Source: Seiridium cupressi (Eukaryota > Ascomycota > Sordariomycetes > Amphisphaeriales > Sporocadaceae). Taken from it: a stretch of 64,000 nt of DNA. The translations under genes and the position numbers were made by a program. Where the stretch lies: the NCBI GenBank assembly GCA_036674765.1, contig JARVKI010000108.1, forward strand, positions 1 through 64,000. Direction: 5' to 3'. Below, in pieces: positions 34,187-44,246 of this stretch; position 1 is the first letter of the stretch; every line of letters begins with the position of its first letter. A model generated the notes under the pieces. It was not told where the DNA came from. It saw only the letters and a list, made by a program, of their open reading frames with translations, and made no database searches.

Positions 34187-35264
34187 ATGGCAGACGACAC
34201 ATACTCCCTTCGATCGCGGCCGGTCAAGATGGCAGCAACATCGCCATCTGGGAACGGCTCGACCTCCCCTCGCGCCTCTTCCTCGTCCTCGTCCTCGTCC
34301 TCAGCAGCGACAGCGCGCACCCCTCCGCAACTGCCAACGCCCCTCGAGTCCCTCCTCTTGCTCATCTATCCGGTTCTGCTCGCCTTCGGCACCCTCTTCA
34401 GCGTGCTGTCCCCGCAGACCCGCGCCGTACCCTACGACTTCACCGGCCAGGCACACATACAGGCCGAGGCGCCGTCTTATTTCGCCCGCAAGAACAACCT
34501 GTTCAACACCCTCTTCGTCAAGCGCGGCTGGGGCTGGATCACCATCGCCTTCGTCGTTTTCCTGCTCAGCCACCCGGCCCTCGGCTCGACCTCGCGGAAG
34601 ATCAAGGCCACGCTGCGATGGGCCGCCGTCACGGGCTGGTGGATCTTCGTCACGCAGTGGTTCTTTGGCCCTGCCTTGATCGACCGGGGCTTCAGGTTCA
34701 CCGGCGGCAAGTGCGAGCTGGCCGAGACGGCTGTCTTCGAGGGCGCGGCAGACAAGGGCGACGTGTTTACTGCTGTGGCGTGTAAGGCATCGGGCGGCAG
34801 GTGGAGCGGCGGGCATGATATAAGCGGCCACGTCTTCCTGCTGGTCCTCGGCTCCTGGTTCTTGCTGCAGGAGGTCGGCTGGGTTGCCGTCAGGGCTGGT
34901 GCGTTCGGCACCCGCGCAGAGGAGAGGTGTGTGGTTATGGATGATGGTGCCGTCAAGGGTGCCGCCGTCGAGGCGGAAAAGGGCGACAGTACGGTTCGGC
35001 AGGGCGGTATGACCTTTTCGGCCAAGTTCGCAGTTGCGGTCATCGGTCTGTCCTGGTGGATGCTACTTATGACGGCTATTTACTTTCATACCTGGTTTGA
35101 GAAGGTAAGTTTCATCCATGATCATGACCTTATTGCCCCACGAATACTGACGCATTCTTTAGCTTACCGGGCTCCTTACTGCCTTGATCGGCATCTATCC
35201 CGTTTACTATCTGCCCCGGTGGATCCCTGCGTTGAGAGCTGTACTCGGATTGCCGGGCATCTAA
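34187..35264 (+). CDS. FIT family protein (Scs3/FITM2-like), ER lipid-droplet factor
   Basis: FIT proteins are ER membrane enzymes of the lipid phosphatase type that help lipid droplets bud and maintain phospholipid balance. Two exons (34187-35104 and 35163-35264; donor GTAAGT, acceptor TTTAG) give 339 residues. After a Ser-rich cytosolic N terminus come several hydrophobic segments (LLLLIYPVLLAFGTLF, WITIAFVVFLLSH, WWIFVTQWFFGPALI, VFLLVLGSWFLL, and the last exon LTGLLTALIGIYPVYYL). The two histidines known to be catalytic in the family have clear equivalents: GGHDISGHVFLL near residue 216 and AIYFHTWFEKLTG near residue 302. The second exon supplies the last membrane helix, so the protein would be truncated if the intron were ignored. 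Confidence 0.92.
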
Positions 35265-36209
35265 GGATCGCATATGGTGTCAGCACAACGATGGGCGCTC
35301 TGAGAGGGGCTGGATAGCATTTGTAACAACATAAGAAACAACGGTTAGCATTCGTAATCATAATCCTAGCTTTATCAGATTAGGCTGCTGGGCTTCTAGA
35401 ATCTCACCAAGCTTGGCAATGGCTCTGAAGAGGGTCATCTGAAAGGAAGAATGAATTAATGACATTCCCATTTTGTTCCTAGCCATAGTGTTTTTTTTTT
35501 CTTTTTCTTCCTCTTCTGTGTTGATGTTGGCGAGGGAAGAGTACACGTCCTCAACCCATCAGTGTTACACCTCACTAGACCAGTGAGTAGAATATGCCGC
35601 TGCTACATTACCGTCAATCCTAGCAATATGGTATTCTTTGCCCAACTCGGAATGAAAAAGCGTTTTTTGGACATGGTGGACACGACATAGTTGAATCTCG
35701 ATAAAAATGAGAGGACTCAGCGAGAACTCAGGGCGGCCGGAGTGATCCAGAAGCATGTCATACAAGACAGGTCACAAGAATATTAGTCTATTGGCGCGAT
35801 AGTGTTGCTAGACGTAGGCAAGGGTCGAACCTGAAACTGCCGTGGAATGACCGTTCTAATCGAGGAGCAAAGGCAGTCTCAATTCCGTAGGGATTTCAGA
35901 AATTGTGTAGAGCGTGATAATGGACTACTGGTGGGAAGCATGTCTATTGTATTGAAAGATGAACGCTTTAGCAACTGAGGTGCCTCCAACTTTGCACGAA
36001 GACATTAGAATGAGGCAGCGTACTGGTAGATCACGCTTAGTTCTATTTCCAGCTAATTCATTTGTACTTGTATTGGGCTACGACTGCAGTCTGCGGCCTT
36101 TGCCGGCAGAGATGAATCTCTCAACGGAGCACCTGGCAATCCGTGGTAGGCCGAGCTGCATAGGCCAACACTTCTCCCTAAGAAGCATCTTGCGCCCTTG
36201 GCAGGGTCA
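35265..36209. other. Convergent intergenic region
   Basis: About 945 bases between the 3' ends of the FIT-family gene and RPA49. Only short frames without features are present. Confidence 0.5.
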
Positions 36210-37666
36210 CTATCGTCGAGCCTGGACAAACCTGACCTGGGGAAATTCCAGTGGCAGAGCGAGTTTCGCGATTTGCATCTTCGTGCCCTTGACTTGGCCA
36301 ACTTTTTGTGAAATTCTTCCACCGATCTCTTTCCAATATTGAGCAAACTGTTTCTCATCCAGCCCCAGGTCTTGTCTCAGTGCGCTCGTCTCAAACTCAT
36401 AATTCATCAGTATTGCTGCCAGCGCACAGCAATATGTCATCAGCAAGTCCTTGTGGAACTTCCTTATCTCTCCGTTGGCGGAAAACTTCCGCCGTATGCT
36501 CTCGACGACCGGTGCAGGTGCATCTTCCATCTTTTCATGCAGCTGGCTCTTCTGCGGAACCTTGAGCACACCCCTTCCCCCAGCTTTCGCGCTCTTGATA
36601 AAAACGATGAGAAAACTGAGGTAACGCAGTACCCTTAATCGCTGGACGGAATCGGGCCCTGCGGCAATGGCGTACAAGTTGCTTGAAATAAACTGGTATG
36701 GCAATTGCAGTGGAAGCTGTTTCTTGGCAGAATTTTGCCAGTCCTTGATAGGACATGAGATGAGTATGTCGCCACCAATCATCTGTTCGGGCTTGTAGAC
36801 ATCTTGGATCTCGGTGGCGTTGAAATTGCCTGGCGGTACTGGCTTGGCGCGGTCGACGGCGGCTTGCAGCTCTTCCCTGGTCGCCATGCCCTTTGTGCTT
36901 TCCTGTATCGATTCCATCATAGCTATAGCAGACGAATCGAGCTTTCGGGTGTTCCCTTCCGCCTCTATTATGGCCTTCTCCGGAGCGATGGCGTTTTCCG
37001 TAATCGACGCGATGGCCTTCCGTGCCTTCTTCGTTCCGAAAGCCTCGCCGAGATCGTTCCGCGACTCCATCATGGACTAGCTCATGTCAGTGGAAACCCG
37101 GAGGGAAACGTACAATGGCAAGGATTCTTACCTTAGGTGCTGCTCTATCAGCAGCATTGTCTTCAGGAGGCTTTTGCGACCGGACTACACCTCTCACAGC
37201 CATCTTCCTCGCTTCCATGACTGACAATTGGCCAGTCTTGGGGTCAAAGACACCAATGTAGTGCTTGAGATGTGATTCTTGACCACCCGGTCCATCATCC
37301 TTGGCCGTGTAGTCCAGCGTCCTATGGGCAGAAGAATGGAGCACAAGACTCGCGGGCGGTGGTGCCGACTTCTTGCTTCTTTTTGGGGTGGATGATTCAG
37401 GCTTCGAATAGGCTTGAAATTGGATGGAGTCGGGAAGACATAAGCCGGGCGACGTTGCTACACCAATCAGTATCCTTCGAACACGGAAGACATGAAGGGC
37501 CCTGCGTACCTATGACTGGCGGGCATGTCCTCACAGATTTGACCGAGGCGACCTTGATGTTCTGAGGTTGCGAGGGTGTTTGAATGCTGACTTTTTTCCT
37601 CGATTTCGATGAGCCGTCCTCCGTCCTCTTCCTCTTCTTGTCGCTGCCGTCGCCCGTTTTTGCCAT
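36210..37666 (-). CDS. RPA49: RNA polymerase I subunit A49 (Rpa49)
   Basis: Rpa49 pairs with Rpa34 on RNA polymerase I and aids initiation and elongation of rRNA synthesis in the nucleolus. Three exons (37510-37666, 37132-37457, 36210-37076) join to 449 residues; donors are GTACGC and GTAAGA. The N-terminal about 40 residues are Lys/Ser-rich. The dimerisation domain follows, with SVRTCPPVIATSPGLCLPDS, then VLHSSAHRTLDYTAK and HYIGVFDPKTGQLSVMEARK. After a charged linker the C-terminal winged-helix region carries QDVYKPEQMIG, LPYQFISSNLYAI, LRVLRYLSFLIVF and VESIRRKFSANGEI. All of this order is characteristic of A49. The exon joins restore an uninterrupted family alignment. Confidence 0.93.
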
Positions 37667-38519
37667 TGTCGAAGATTGGATGCTGGGTGAGATCCAGTGC
37701 CTACAATCGCCCTCTATATGAGCCTCACTTTCGTTTGTCGAATCGCCGTTGCTTCAATCTTCAACTACAACTTTTTTTTTTACTGCCGCATGACAGGGGG
37801 TATGGACACTAGGCGAGCGCCGGGCGGTGAGCTTGGATCCCCACTTAGAGCTCTCGATCGAGAGCTTCGAGAAAGTTTGTGGTGGGCAATAAATAGAACC
37901 TTGGAATCAAATTACAAGAATGGACCAAAGAGAGCGCAATGGTCGAAAGTTCTCCCATTCATTGTAATTTAAAGGACGTTGGTCGTTGAATTAGGGTATC
38001 CTGTTTGCTTTCAGAATGGCTCCAAAGAGCTTCGAAGCAGCTTCAGGTTACGTGGGCCTCAACTAAATGGCGGGGCATCACACAAATTTCGTCATAGCAT
38101 TGTAGCACTTTACACCAGGACCGCACACGGCGCGTCAACAGCATGCTCAGAAGTAGGTATTGTCAATTGACTGCTCAGCAACAAATCCCATCCTATGGTT
38201 CCGATCTGCCATGCTTTCCCTGCAGTCATGCTTCTTCCGAGAGGCTTGCCGAAGCAGGCACCTCCATTCCTTTAACTCGATGAATGTTTGACCAGTCTGT
38301 CCAATAGAGCTCATTTCGTCATCCCAAGTCCTCAGAATTCCAGCCCGGACCGTATATTCTCCACAAGGTTCCGTGTCGACAGAGACGTAGAAGGCCGGCG
38401 AAAGATTGGCCGTGTAGGCGAGACTTGATGGTCTTGGTTTGACGATTCACGACGAATGCTGTGAATCCACTGCAGAGCGCTCACTCATGGGTGACCGAGA
38501 TCGAGTATTGGCGAGGCGT
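37667..38519. other. Intergenic region between RPA49 promoter and RPL41 3' end
   Basis: About 850 bases. The left part should hold the RPA49 promoter (gene read leftward) and the right part the RPL41 3' untranslated region. No gene is supported. Confidence 0.5.
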
Positions 38520-38673
38520 TTACTTGCTGTAGACACGGTCGGGTCAGTATTTGCTGGGCAGACATGGAAATTCAAGGGTATGCCAATTCGGCAATGACTT
38601 ACCTGCGAGCTCTCATCTTTCTTCTCTTACGCTTGAGACGTCTAACACGCTTCTTTCTCCACTTGGCTCTCAT
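38520..38673 (-). CDS. RPL41: 60S ribosomal protein L41 (25 residues)
   Basis: L41 is the smallest ribosomal protein, a single highly basic helix at the subunit interface. Two coding exons (38603-38673 and 38520-38526) give 25 residues, starting MRAKWRKKRVRRLKRKRR and ending with RARSK, the canonical eukaryotic sequence. The second coding exon is only seven bases: one base completing Ser, then AAG and TAA. The intron (38527-38602) has a GTAAGT donor and a CTGAC branch-like site before CTACAG. A second intron, 38681-38852, apparently splits the 5' leader, ending only seven bases before the ATG. The gene is too short for routine frame searches but unmistakable. Confidence 0.96.
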
Positions 38674-38680
38674 CTTGAAT

Positions 38681-38852
38681 CTACAATAGAGGGTGTTAGC
38701 AACTGGACCTGGACGGGAACACGTGCTGCGGGGGGAATTGGGCGACACCAAGTGACGACGCCGCACGAGGGTTGCATGGCTAAGCAATGGATAGGAATGA
38801 TTGCGAACAAGCCATTGAAAAGCTTCTAGGCACAGCGCGGGTACGAACTTAC
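38681..38852 (-). other. Leader (5' UTR) intron of RPL41
   Basis: A GTAAGT donor starts at 38852 on the minus strand and a TTGTAG acceptor ends at 38681. Acceptor strength and position just upstream of the start codon resemble the leader introns common in ribosomal protein genes. It is inferred from splice signals only. Confidence 0.6.
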
Positions 38853-39834
38853 CAATTGTTCTTGATGAGGGTTGTTGGTGATGAGAGAGGGATGGAGGAG
38901 GGGGAGCTTGAGCTCTGAACTTTGATGATGAAACCCGTTGAGCTGCCCGCCCCGGCAGAATCTCGGGCCCAGGGTCTTGCCCTACCTTTGCTTGAGCTCT
39001 GGGCGGTGACGCCAAAAGTGGCACGTGCACTCGGCTTTCAGCAAGGATCGGCCCAATCTGGTTATACTCGATAGGCTTGGTTGAGGCTGCAGATGGCAGA
39101 GCTGGGTCAAGTCAAGCTGGAATTACAACTTGTAGAAAGTTGTGTTGCCAGTGATACGTTTGCATACCGATCCACGCTGTTGACGATGCTTGTTCTTGCG
39201 CAGATACGGGGAGATGATCAACAGTGATAGCTTCATTCATTTCCCGTGTCACTAAGGCTTTTGTTTGCGCTCGGTAACAACATACAGTATAACATTTAAT
39301 ACTTTGCATCAATGACATACGAAGAACGTTCTTCATTCTAATTGTCGTTCGACCACATTCTGCAGATGAGCTCTATTGCCTGAGTTTTGCCGTGCTTTAC
39401 TTGACGAGTCCCATCTGCTGAGAGAAGTTGGTACTGTATGTTGGAGCGCATGCTTCCATGTTGGACATGGCAGTTGCGACTTCCATATACGACTACCCAC
39501 CAATCGGCGTCCACCATGGACAGTTTATGCCTGTTGATTGTAAAGCTCTCTCGGTTGACTTTTCATTCTCACTTCGCAACCTCGCTGTGCGCCACTCTCC
39601 TCTCGATGTACCCAGGCTGGCCCCCAAAGTGATCTCGAGGTCATGACCTGGCTTTCGTTGCCATTGTTCGAATATGTGTAGCACATTGTTGCGCGATAAT
39701 ATCACCGAAAGCACATTCCATTCCTTGTCTTTCTTTACACTTCTTCTACTAACGGGTCTGCGAGCCTGCCCTGTGCGTTGCAAAGATGGGACCAATATCT
39801 TCAGGATTCCTTCAGTGTCGGGTACAACACGAAC
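38853..39834. other. RPL41 upstream region
   Basis: About 980 bases containing the RPL41 promoter and first leader exon, then sequence leading to the kinase relic. No additional gene is supported. Confidence 0.45.
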
Positions 39835-41571
39835 ATGTCGAAGGGTGTGGGAAGCCAGGTCAGTGATCTTGACCCAGGAATCTTCAGCGTTGCTCCCAAC
39901 AATTTGTTTCTGACAGTAGCTGATACAGGAAAGGGCTTCTATATTTGGAAAAAAGACGGCGACGACAATTCCAGAGAGCTTGTCCCTTTCGACCATGAGT
40001 TTCATATTCGTTCGGGCACCACTCTGACTGTTGGACGAGACTCCATGCCCAAAACCAAGTCAGTCTATTCACCTCCATGTCCATGCCTATCTATTAAAGG
40101 GTTCCTAGTTCTATCTGTCAGAATCACCGCGGTATCAACCGGGTCCAATTCGAGTTGTATTCTGTCGTGTATGACGGCGAGGGTGAAATTGCACCGATTG
40201 TCTATGTCAATGACAGGTCAACGGCCGGAATCAAAGTCAATGGAAAGCCCATTAGCTTGGAGACTGGCATAGCACGTCGGCCACTACTTTTAAACAATGG
40301 CGATGAGATCCAGATCTTCCCATATTGGAAATTCACTGTTCACCTCTCTGGATTGCAACACTCTCCACTTCCACTCGTCCCAGCTCAGCAGGCGGACCTC
40401 TTCTGCGACCGATATAAAATCTTTGATCTGGATCACTAGAGGAAGCTAGGCAGAGACGCCGCTCATGAAAACTTTCAGAGAAATCTTTGCGAAGTTGACA
40501 CTCTCGCAAAGTTTAGTCATGTAAGTTTCATAGCTGATAAACCAGAAATAGTGCTAGACTTACTTTCTGTTCTAGCCCGGCATTCTAACATTCGAACACG
40601 CGTTTCGATCAGAGCGTAAGGTCTTCCTGTTCACTGAGCTAGCTGCTGGAGGGGATTTCCATTCCAAGATACATTCCGAAAACCCCCCTGGGCGAGGAAG
40701 AGATGAAATTCATCATGCACCAGCTCATCAGGACCATTAAGTATCTTCACAAGCTTGATCTAGTCCATCGAGATGTGAAACCTGAAAACATATTTTTCCC
40801 CAGTGGACCCCATACGAGGACTCGTGTCTTTTTGGGCGACTTAGGTTGTGCCAAGGCAACGACATGGGATCGAATGAACTCGAATGTCGGCACTTCTCCC
40901 TACAAAGCTCCGTAAGTCTCGAGCGGTTATGTCTTTTCTGGCCAGTCCACTGACTGATACACAGGGAAGCGCACGTCAACCGTCAGCCGACCGGGAACTA
41001 TGGGAAGGAAATTGACACCTGGTCACCCGGGATAACCTTGTTATACGCCATGGTATGTCAGGAACACCTCGATATTGACTCATTGAGCCATATGTCACAG
41101 GAAGACATCAACCAGCAACTATACCTCATGTTTGACCGGTCGTCATTGAGGTCCACTTTCAGCGTCCAAGCACAAGACTTCGTACGTCAGTGCCTCAAAA
41201 TCAACCTAAATGAACAAATGACTACTTCACAAGCCAGATGCCATGAGTAGATTCGTACAAAGAAGCGTAAACTAGATAAATGGATGGAACTGAGAAATTC
41301 TCTCTGGAGAAAGCAGCATAAAATAAGCCCTCCGATGGAATTGCTACCCGACCTGCTTTATGAAACAAGAGTGCAGCAGCCAGAAACTACCCCAATAACT
41401 ACGGGGTCTGATCCAACAGATTTGGGAAGGAAACGTCGTGTAGAACGCCTCGACCATTATTTCGGACTAGAAGAGTCTCCGTTCTTCCCATCTTCAAAGG
41501 CTGAGGCTAGCGCGGACACGGATGCCAGCAAGAAAGCCAAGACTGCTGCTGGTCATAGCACAGCTTCATAA
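39835..41571 (+). pseudogene. FHA-domain Ser/Thr protein kinase relic (CHK2/Rad53 layout)
   Basis: The remains of a kinase with an N-terminal FHA domain. The FHA part is well kept: LTVGRDSMPKTNSICQNHRG across an intron 40059-40108, then VNDRSTAGIKVNG and GDEIQIF. The kinase part carries several lesions: TAG at 40437-40439 just before RKLG; loss of most of the N-lobe, so that the Gly-rich loop and ATP-binding Lys are absent; a frame change at the C-run near 40,683-40,688; and TAG at 41248-41250. The C-lobe motifs HRDVKPEN, LGDLGCAK, GTSPYKAPEAH and DTWSPG are still readable across intact-looking introns. A Lys-rich tail (KKRKLDK...ASKKAKTAA) may be an old nuclear signal. An active kinase is not expected. 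A transcribed FHA-only product of about 185 residues remains possible. Similarity to CHK2/Rad53 or Mek1 is by layout only. Confidence 0.8.
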
Positions 41572-41909
41572 GATGAGGCTGCACTGAATCTGGGGCATAT
41601 TGATCTATGTTAGAATGGCTCTTCTCAAATCGACACACCTTGTCGGAGTTACGTAGTGGATATATTCCTGTAGATTCTGGGTCAAGAAATATATGACGTC
41701 TGCCTCCGCCTAGTCTTTCACAAGTGCCGTACTTCGCGTTCCCGAAAAAATGAATTAATTCATGTTCTATTACACTTTGAAAGTTCCTTCGGGGACTGAC
41801 TTCATGTGGATTATATACTGCGCTGATTGGACGCTTTCTTACTCCGAGAAGACACGCAAGACACCGTCAGTTTTGTCTAAGTGATTTGCTTCTAATATCC
41901 CCACACTCC
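41572..41909. other. Short convergent spacer
   Basis: About 340 bases between the kinase relic and the 3' end of the leftward Cys-rich gene. No feature is supported. Confidence 0.5.
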
Positions 41910-42341
41910 CTAATTCTCCCTCGTAGAGCTATCGCTCAGTTTACGTGCTTGAAGGCGCTGCAAGCGTACCGCCTTCAATCTCAACTCTTCATTCCTTCTC
42001 ATCCTGAACAGGGCGGGCTTATCATCCTTGGGCGTAACTCCAATCTGATGCAGCTGGACGACGCGATCATACAGAAGATCACGCACGAAGAAAGTATCGC
42101 ACGTCGGGCAGCTATCCGATTGCGCAGGATTCCAGGGATGCAGACACACAAGACACTTACCTTTCTCGGCACATACGGGACACTGATGGTTCTCCACACT
42201 TCTCTCGCCCATGCGGGCCAGCGAATAGTCCAACAAGGTGTTGAATTCATGGCCGCACGGGTATTCGACATTGCCAACGAGGAGATCGCAGAGTGCGGCT
42301 TTGATGGCCGGAAGGGCGACGGGAGAGGGAGATCCCGACAT
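41910..42341 (-). CDS. Small Cys-rich zinc-binding-type protein
   Basis: One exon encodes 143 residues from an ATG at 42341. The middle holds an ordered set of putative zinc ligands: EYPCGHEFN near residue 28, then CPVCAEKGKCLVC near residue 54 and DSCPTCD near residue 75. The C-x-x-C pairs around a Cys-Gly-His motif resemble RING-like or zinc-ribbon folds, but the spacing is not that of a standard RING. The C-terminal 40 residues are basic and helical (MRRNEELRLKAVRLQRLQAR). No family name can be given. The gene lies between the kinase relic and the divergently placed zeta-domain gene. The ordered cysteines favour a real protein over chance. Confidence 0.7.
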   Translation of the reverse strand: MSGSPSPVALPAIKAALCDLLVGNVEYPCGHEFNTLLDYSLARMGERSVENHQCPVCAEKGKCLVCLHPWNPAQSDSCPTCDTFFVRDLLYDRVVQLHQIGVTPKDDKPALFRMRRNEELRLKAVRLQRLQARKLSDSSTREN

Positions 42342-43119
42342 TGTTGATGCTCAGCTCTGGGGATGTCGGTGGCAGAAGGGGAATGGAATTTCTTGTGTGA
42401 AGTACTGGATCCGTACATGTAATACCAGACGCGACTTCGTGCACTTTATATGGCCGGGCAATATAGTAATAGACAGCAAGTGAGAAGACAATGTGCATTG
42501 TCATAAGGCTCGTCACAATACAACTGGATGCTTTATGCTTCCCTCGGATAATGGCCATCACAATGTCTAGTCTGTTGAACTCTTTGTCTTTACGACAAGG
42601 TAATAAAACTGTAGTCCCGCGATAATACTCAATCAAGCATGACCATCTGTTATTATGAGATTCACACAATGTACTATCTGAAAACAGATGCACGGATTAC
42701 GTAGTTTACTGCTATGAGAGATGCTGGTAAGAGTAGTAATCTTGCCCTGCGTTTGTGGATGGAGTCATTCGACGACATTTCCATTGGGTTCTTACCAGTA
42801 CTCACTTGAATATCACCAAGAAATGCGGAATTTTCGTCACAGGTCAAATACGACTTAGCCTGTCGAACGAGCTAACTATTTCCAATCCTTAAAAGTCTGG
42901 GCGAATCCATGTCGCGTACGGATATATTAATCCCTCCTTGACCCCGCGTCTTACCCCTATCCCCAGTTCTGCATTGTCTGTGACGCTCTCTGGTTTTTCA
43001 ACAATGATTCAAACTATTTCAGGGCGTAGGTGAACACAGGTCGTCGACAGCGCTACCTAATGATTGATAATTCTGATATTTGTTGCTTGAGGCTCAGACA
43101 GCTGGAAAGGATATGAACC
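42342..43119. promoter_or_regulatory. Divergent intergenic region
   Basis: About 780 bases between the leftward Cys-rich gene and the rightward zeta-domain gene. Both promoters should lie here. I see no distinctive site. Confidence 0.45.
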
Positions 43120-44121
43120 ATGGCTCCTATTACCAGTGACCTGAGTGCTTACGTCCTCAGCGAAAGCGAGTCGTATAGAATATTCATACAGGAAGTAATC
43201 CCCGAAGAGCTAGGCGACCTCGATGCATCAGAGTCGCCCCCTGTCAGCGGAAAACCGTTGGCGGTGCTCGTCGTAGGGCAGACGGGCGCCGGTAAGACTC
43301 GCATAGCACCCATACTCAAAGAGATCATGCGGGCACAGCGAAGCGGGCCGGCGCACTTCATAGCGGACACGTACAAGACGTACCATCCGGCATACTCCCG
43401 TCTCATCGCCGAGGAGCCAGCCCTCGCGTCTCCCGCCACGGGGACTGACGCTCGCCGCTGGCTTTCTCGGGCGGCGGCTTATGCCGTCGAGCGGCGCGTC
43501 GATGTTCTCGTCGAGTCCGCGTGTCGACACCCGCAGGACTTCGCGGGGCTTGCGCAGGCCTTCCACGACGGCGGATATCGGGTAGAAGTGGTCATCCTAG
43601 CCGTGCCCGAGGCAATCAGTCGTCTCGGCATACTGACGCGCTTCTATGAGCGCCTGCCGGAAGCTGGGTCCCGGAACCTGCCCATTCGACTGACACCGAG
43701 AAAGGTTCATGATGACTCGTATCGAGGTCTTGTCGATGCGGCAGCTTTCTTGGACGAGTCGTCCGCTGTCGACCAGGTGGTTATTGTCCGACGGAATAAC
43801 ATTGTCGCGTTCGCCAATGAAAGGGTCAATGGCGCATGGAAAGAGCCTGCGAGGGCGACTGATAGCCTTCTCCTCGAGCGGCGGCGTCCTCTCCCGGAAA
43901 GGGAGCGGCTGTTGGCCAAAGAAGCACTGAAGAAGTTGCGCGCAAGAAATGAGCCCGGGCTAGCACCTCAACTGCAGGAAGTTGCGGCTCTTCTTGAATT
44001 TGCAGCCGATGGGAGTGATGGCAGGCAACTAAGGCCATTAATCTTGCCGAGTATAGAGGCCGACACCAGCGGCCAAGATGGGCCCGAACCTGACTTGAGG
44101 CTTGGCCTCGATCTACCTTGA
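43120..44121 (+). CDS. Zeta-toxin-domain P-loop kinase-like protein
   Basis: One exon encodes 333 residues. Bacterial zeta toxins are P-loop kinases that phosphorylate UDP-N-acetylglucosamine. The Walker A motif GQTGAGKT lies at residues 53-60. Downstream family segments follow: ADTYKTYHPAYSRLIAEEP, then ARRWLSRAAAYAVERRVDVL and VESACRHPQDFAGLAQAFHDGGYRVEVV (read as VESACRHPQDF and FHDGGYRVEVVILAVPEAIS). These most resemble actinobacterial zeta proteins. The fold appears complete, with a charged C-terminal extension of about 100 residues. No epsilon-type antitoxin gene is adjacent. The GC-rich, intronless coding sequence between AT-richer flanks supports acquisition from bacteria, perhaps long ago. 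The role in the fungus is unknown, and toxicity is not implied. Confidence 0.88.
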   Translation: MAPITSDLSAYVLSESESYRIFIQEVIPEELGDLDASESPPVSGKPLAVLVVGQTGAGKTRIAPILKEIMRAQRSGPAHFIADTYKTYHPAYSRLIAEEPALASPATGTDARRWLSRAAAYAVERRVDVLVESACRHPQDFAGLAQAFHDGGYRVEVVILAVPEAISRLGILTRFYERLPEAGSRNLPIRLTPRKVHDDSYRGLVDAAAFLDESSAVDQVVIVRRNNIVAFANERVNGAWKEPARATDSLLLERRRPLPERERLLAKEALKKLRARNEPGLAPQLQEVAALLEFAADGSDGRQLRPLILPSIEADTSGQDGPEPDLRLGLDLP

Positions 44122-44246
44122 ATATCCACCCCTTCGTCCACAGAACATGCTTCCAGCGCATCCAAATATACAGAGCAGAAGTTCACGGTTGCCTGATTGT
44201 TTGTGTGTTTCTCATAACCATGTCTTTACATTTCCTGTATTATCGC
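44122..44246. other. Tight convergent spacer
   Basis: Only 125 bases separate the stop codons of the zeta-domain gene and the PEP mutase-like gene, so their 3' untranslated regions very likely overlap on opposite strands. Confidence 0.7.
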
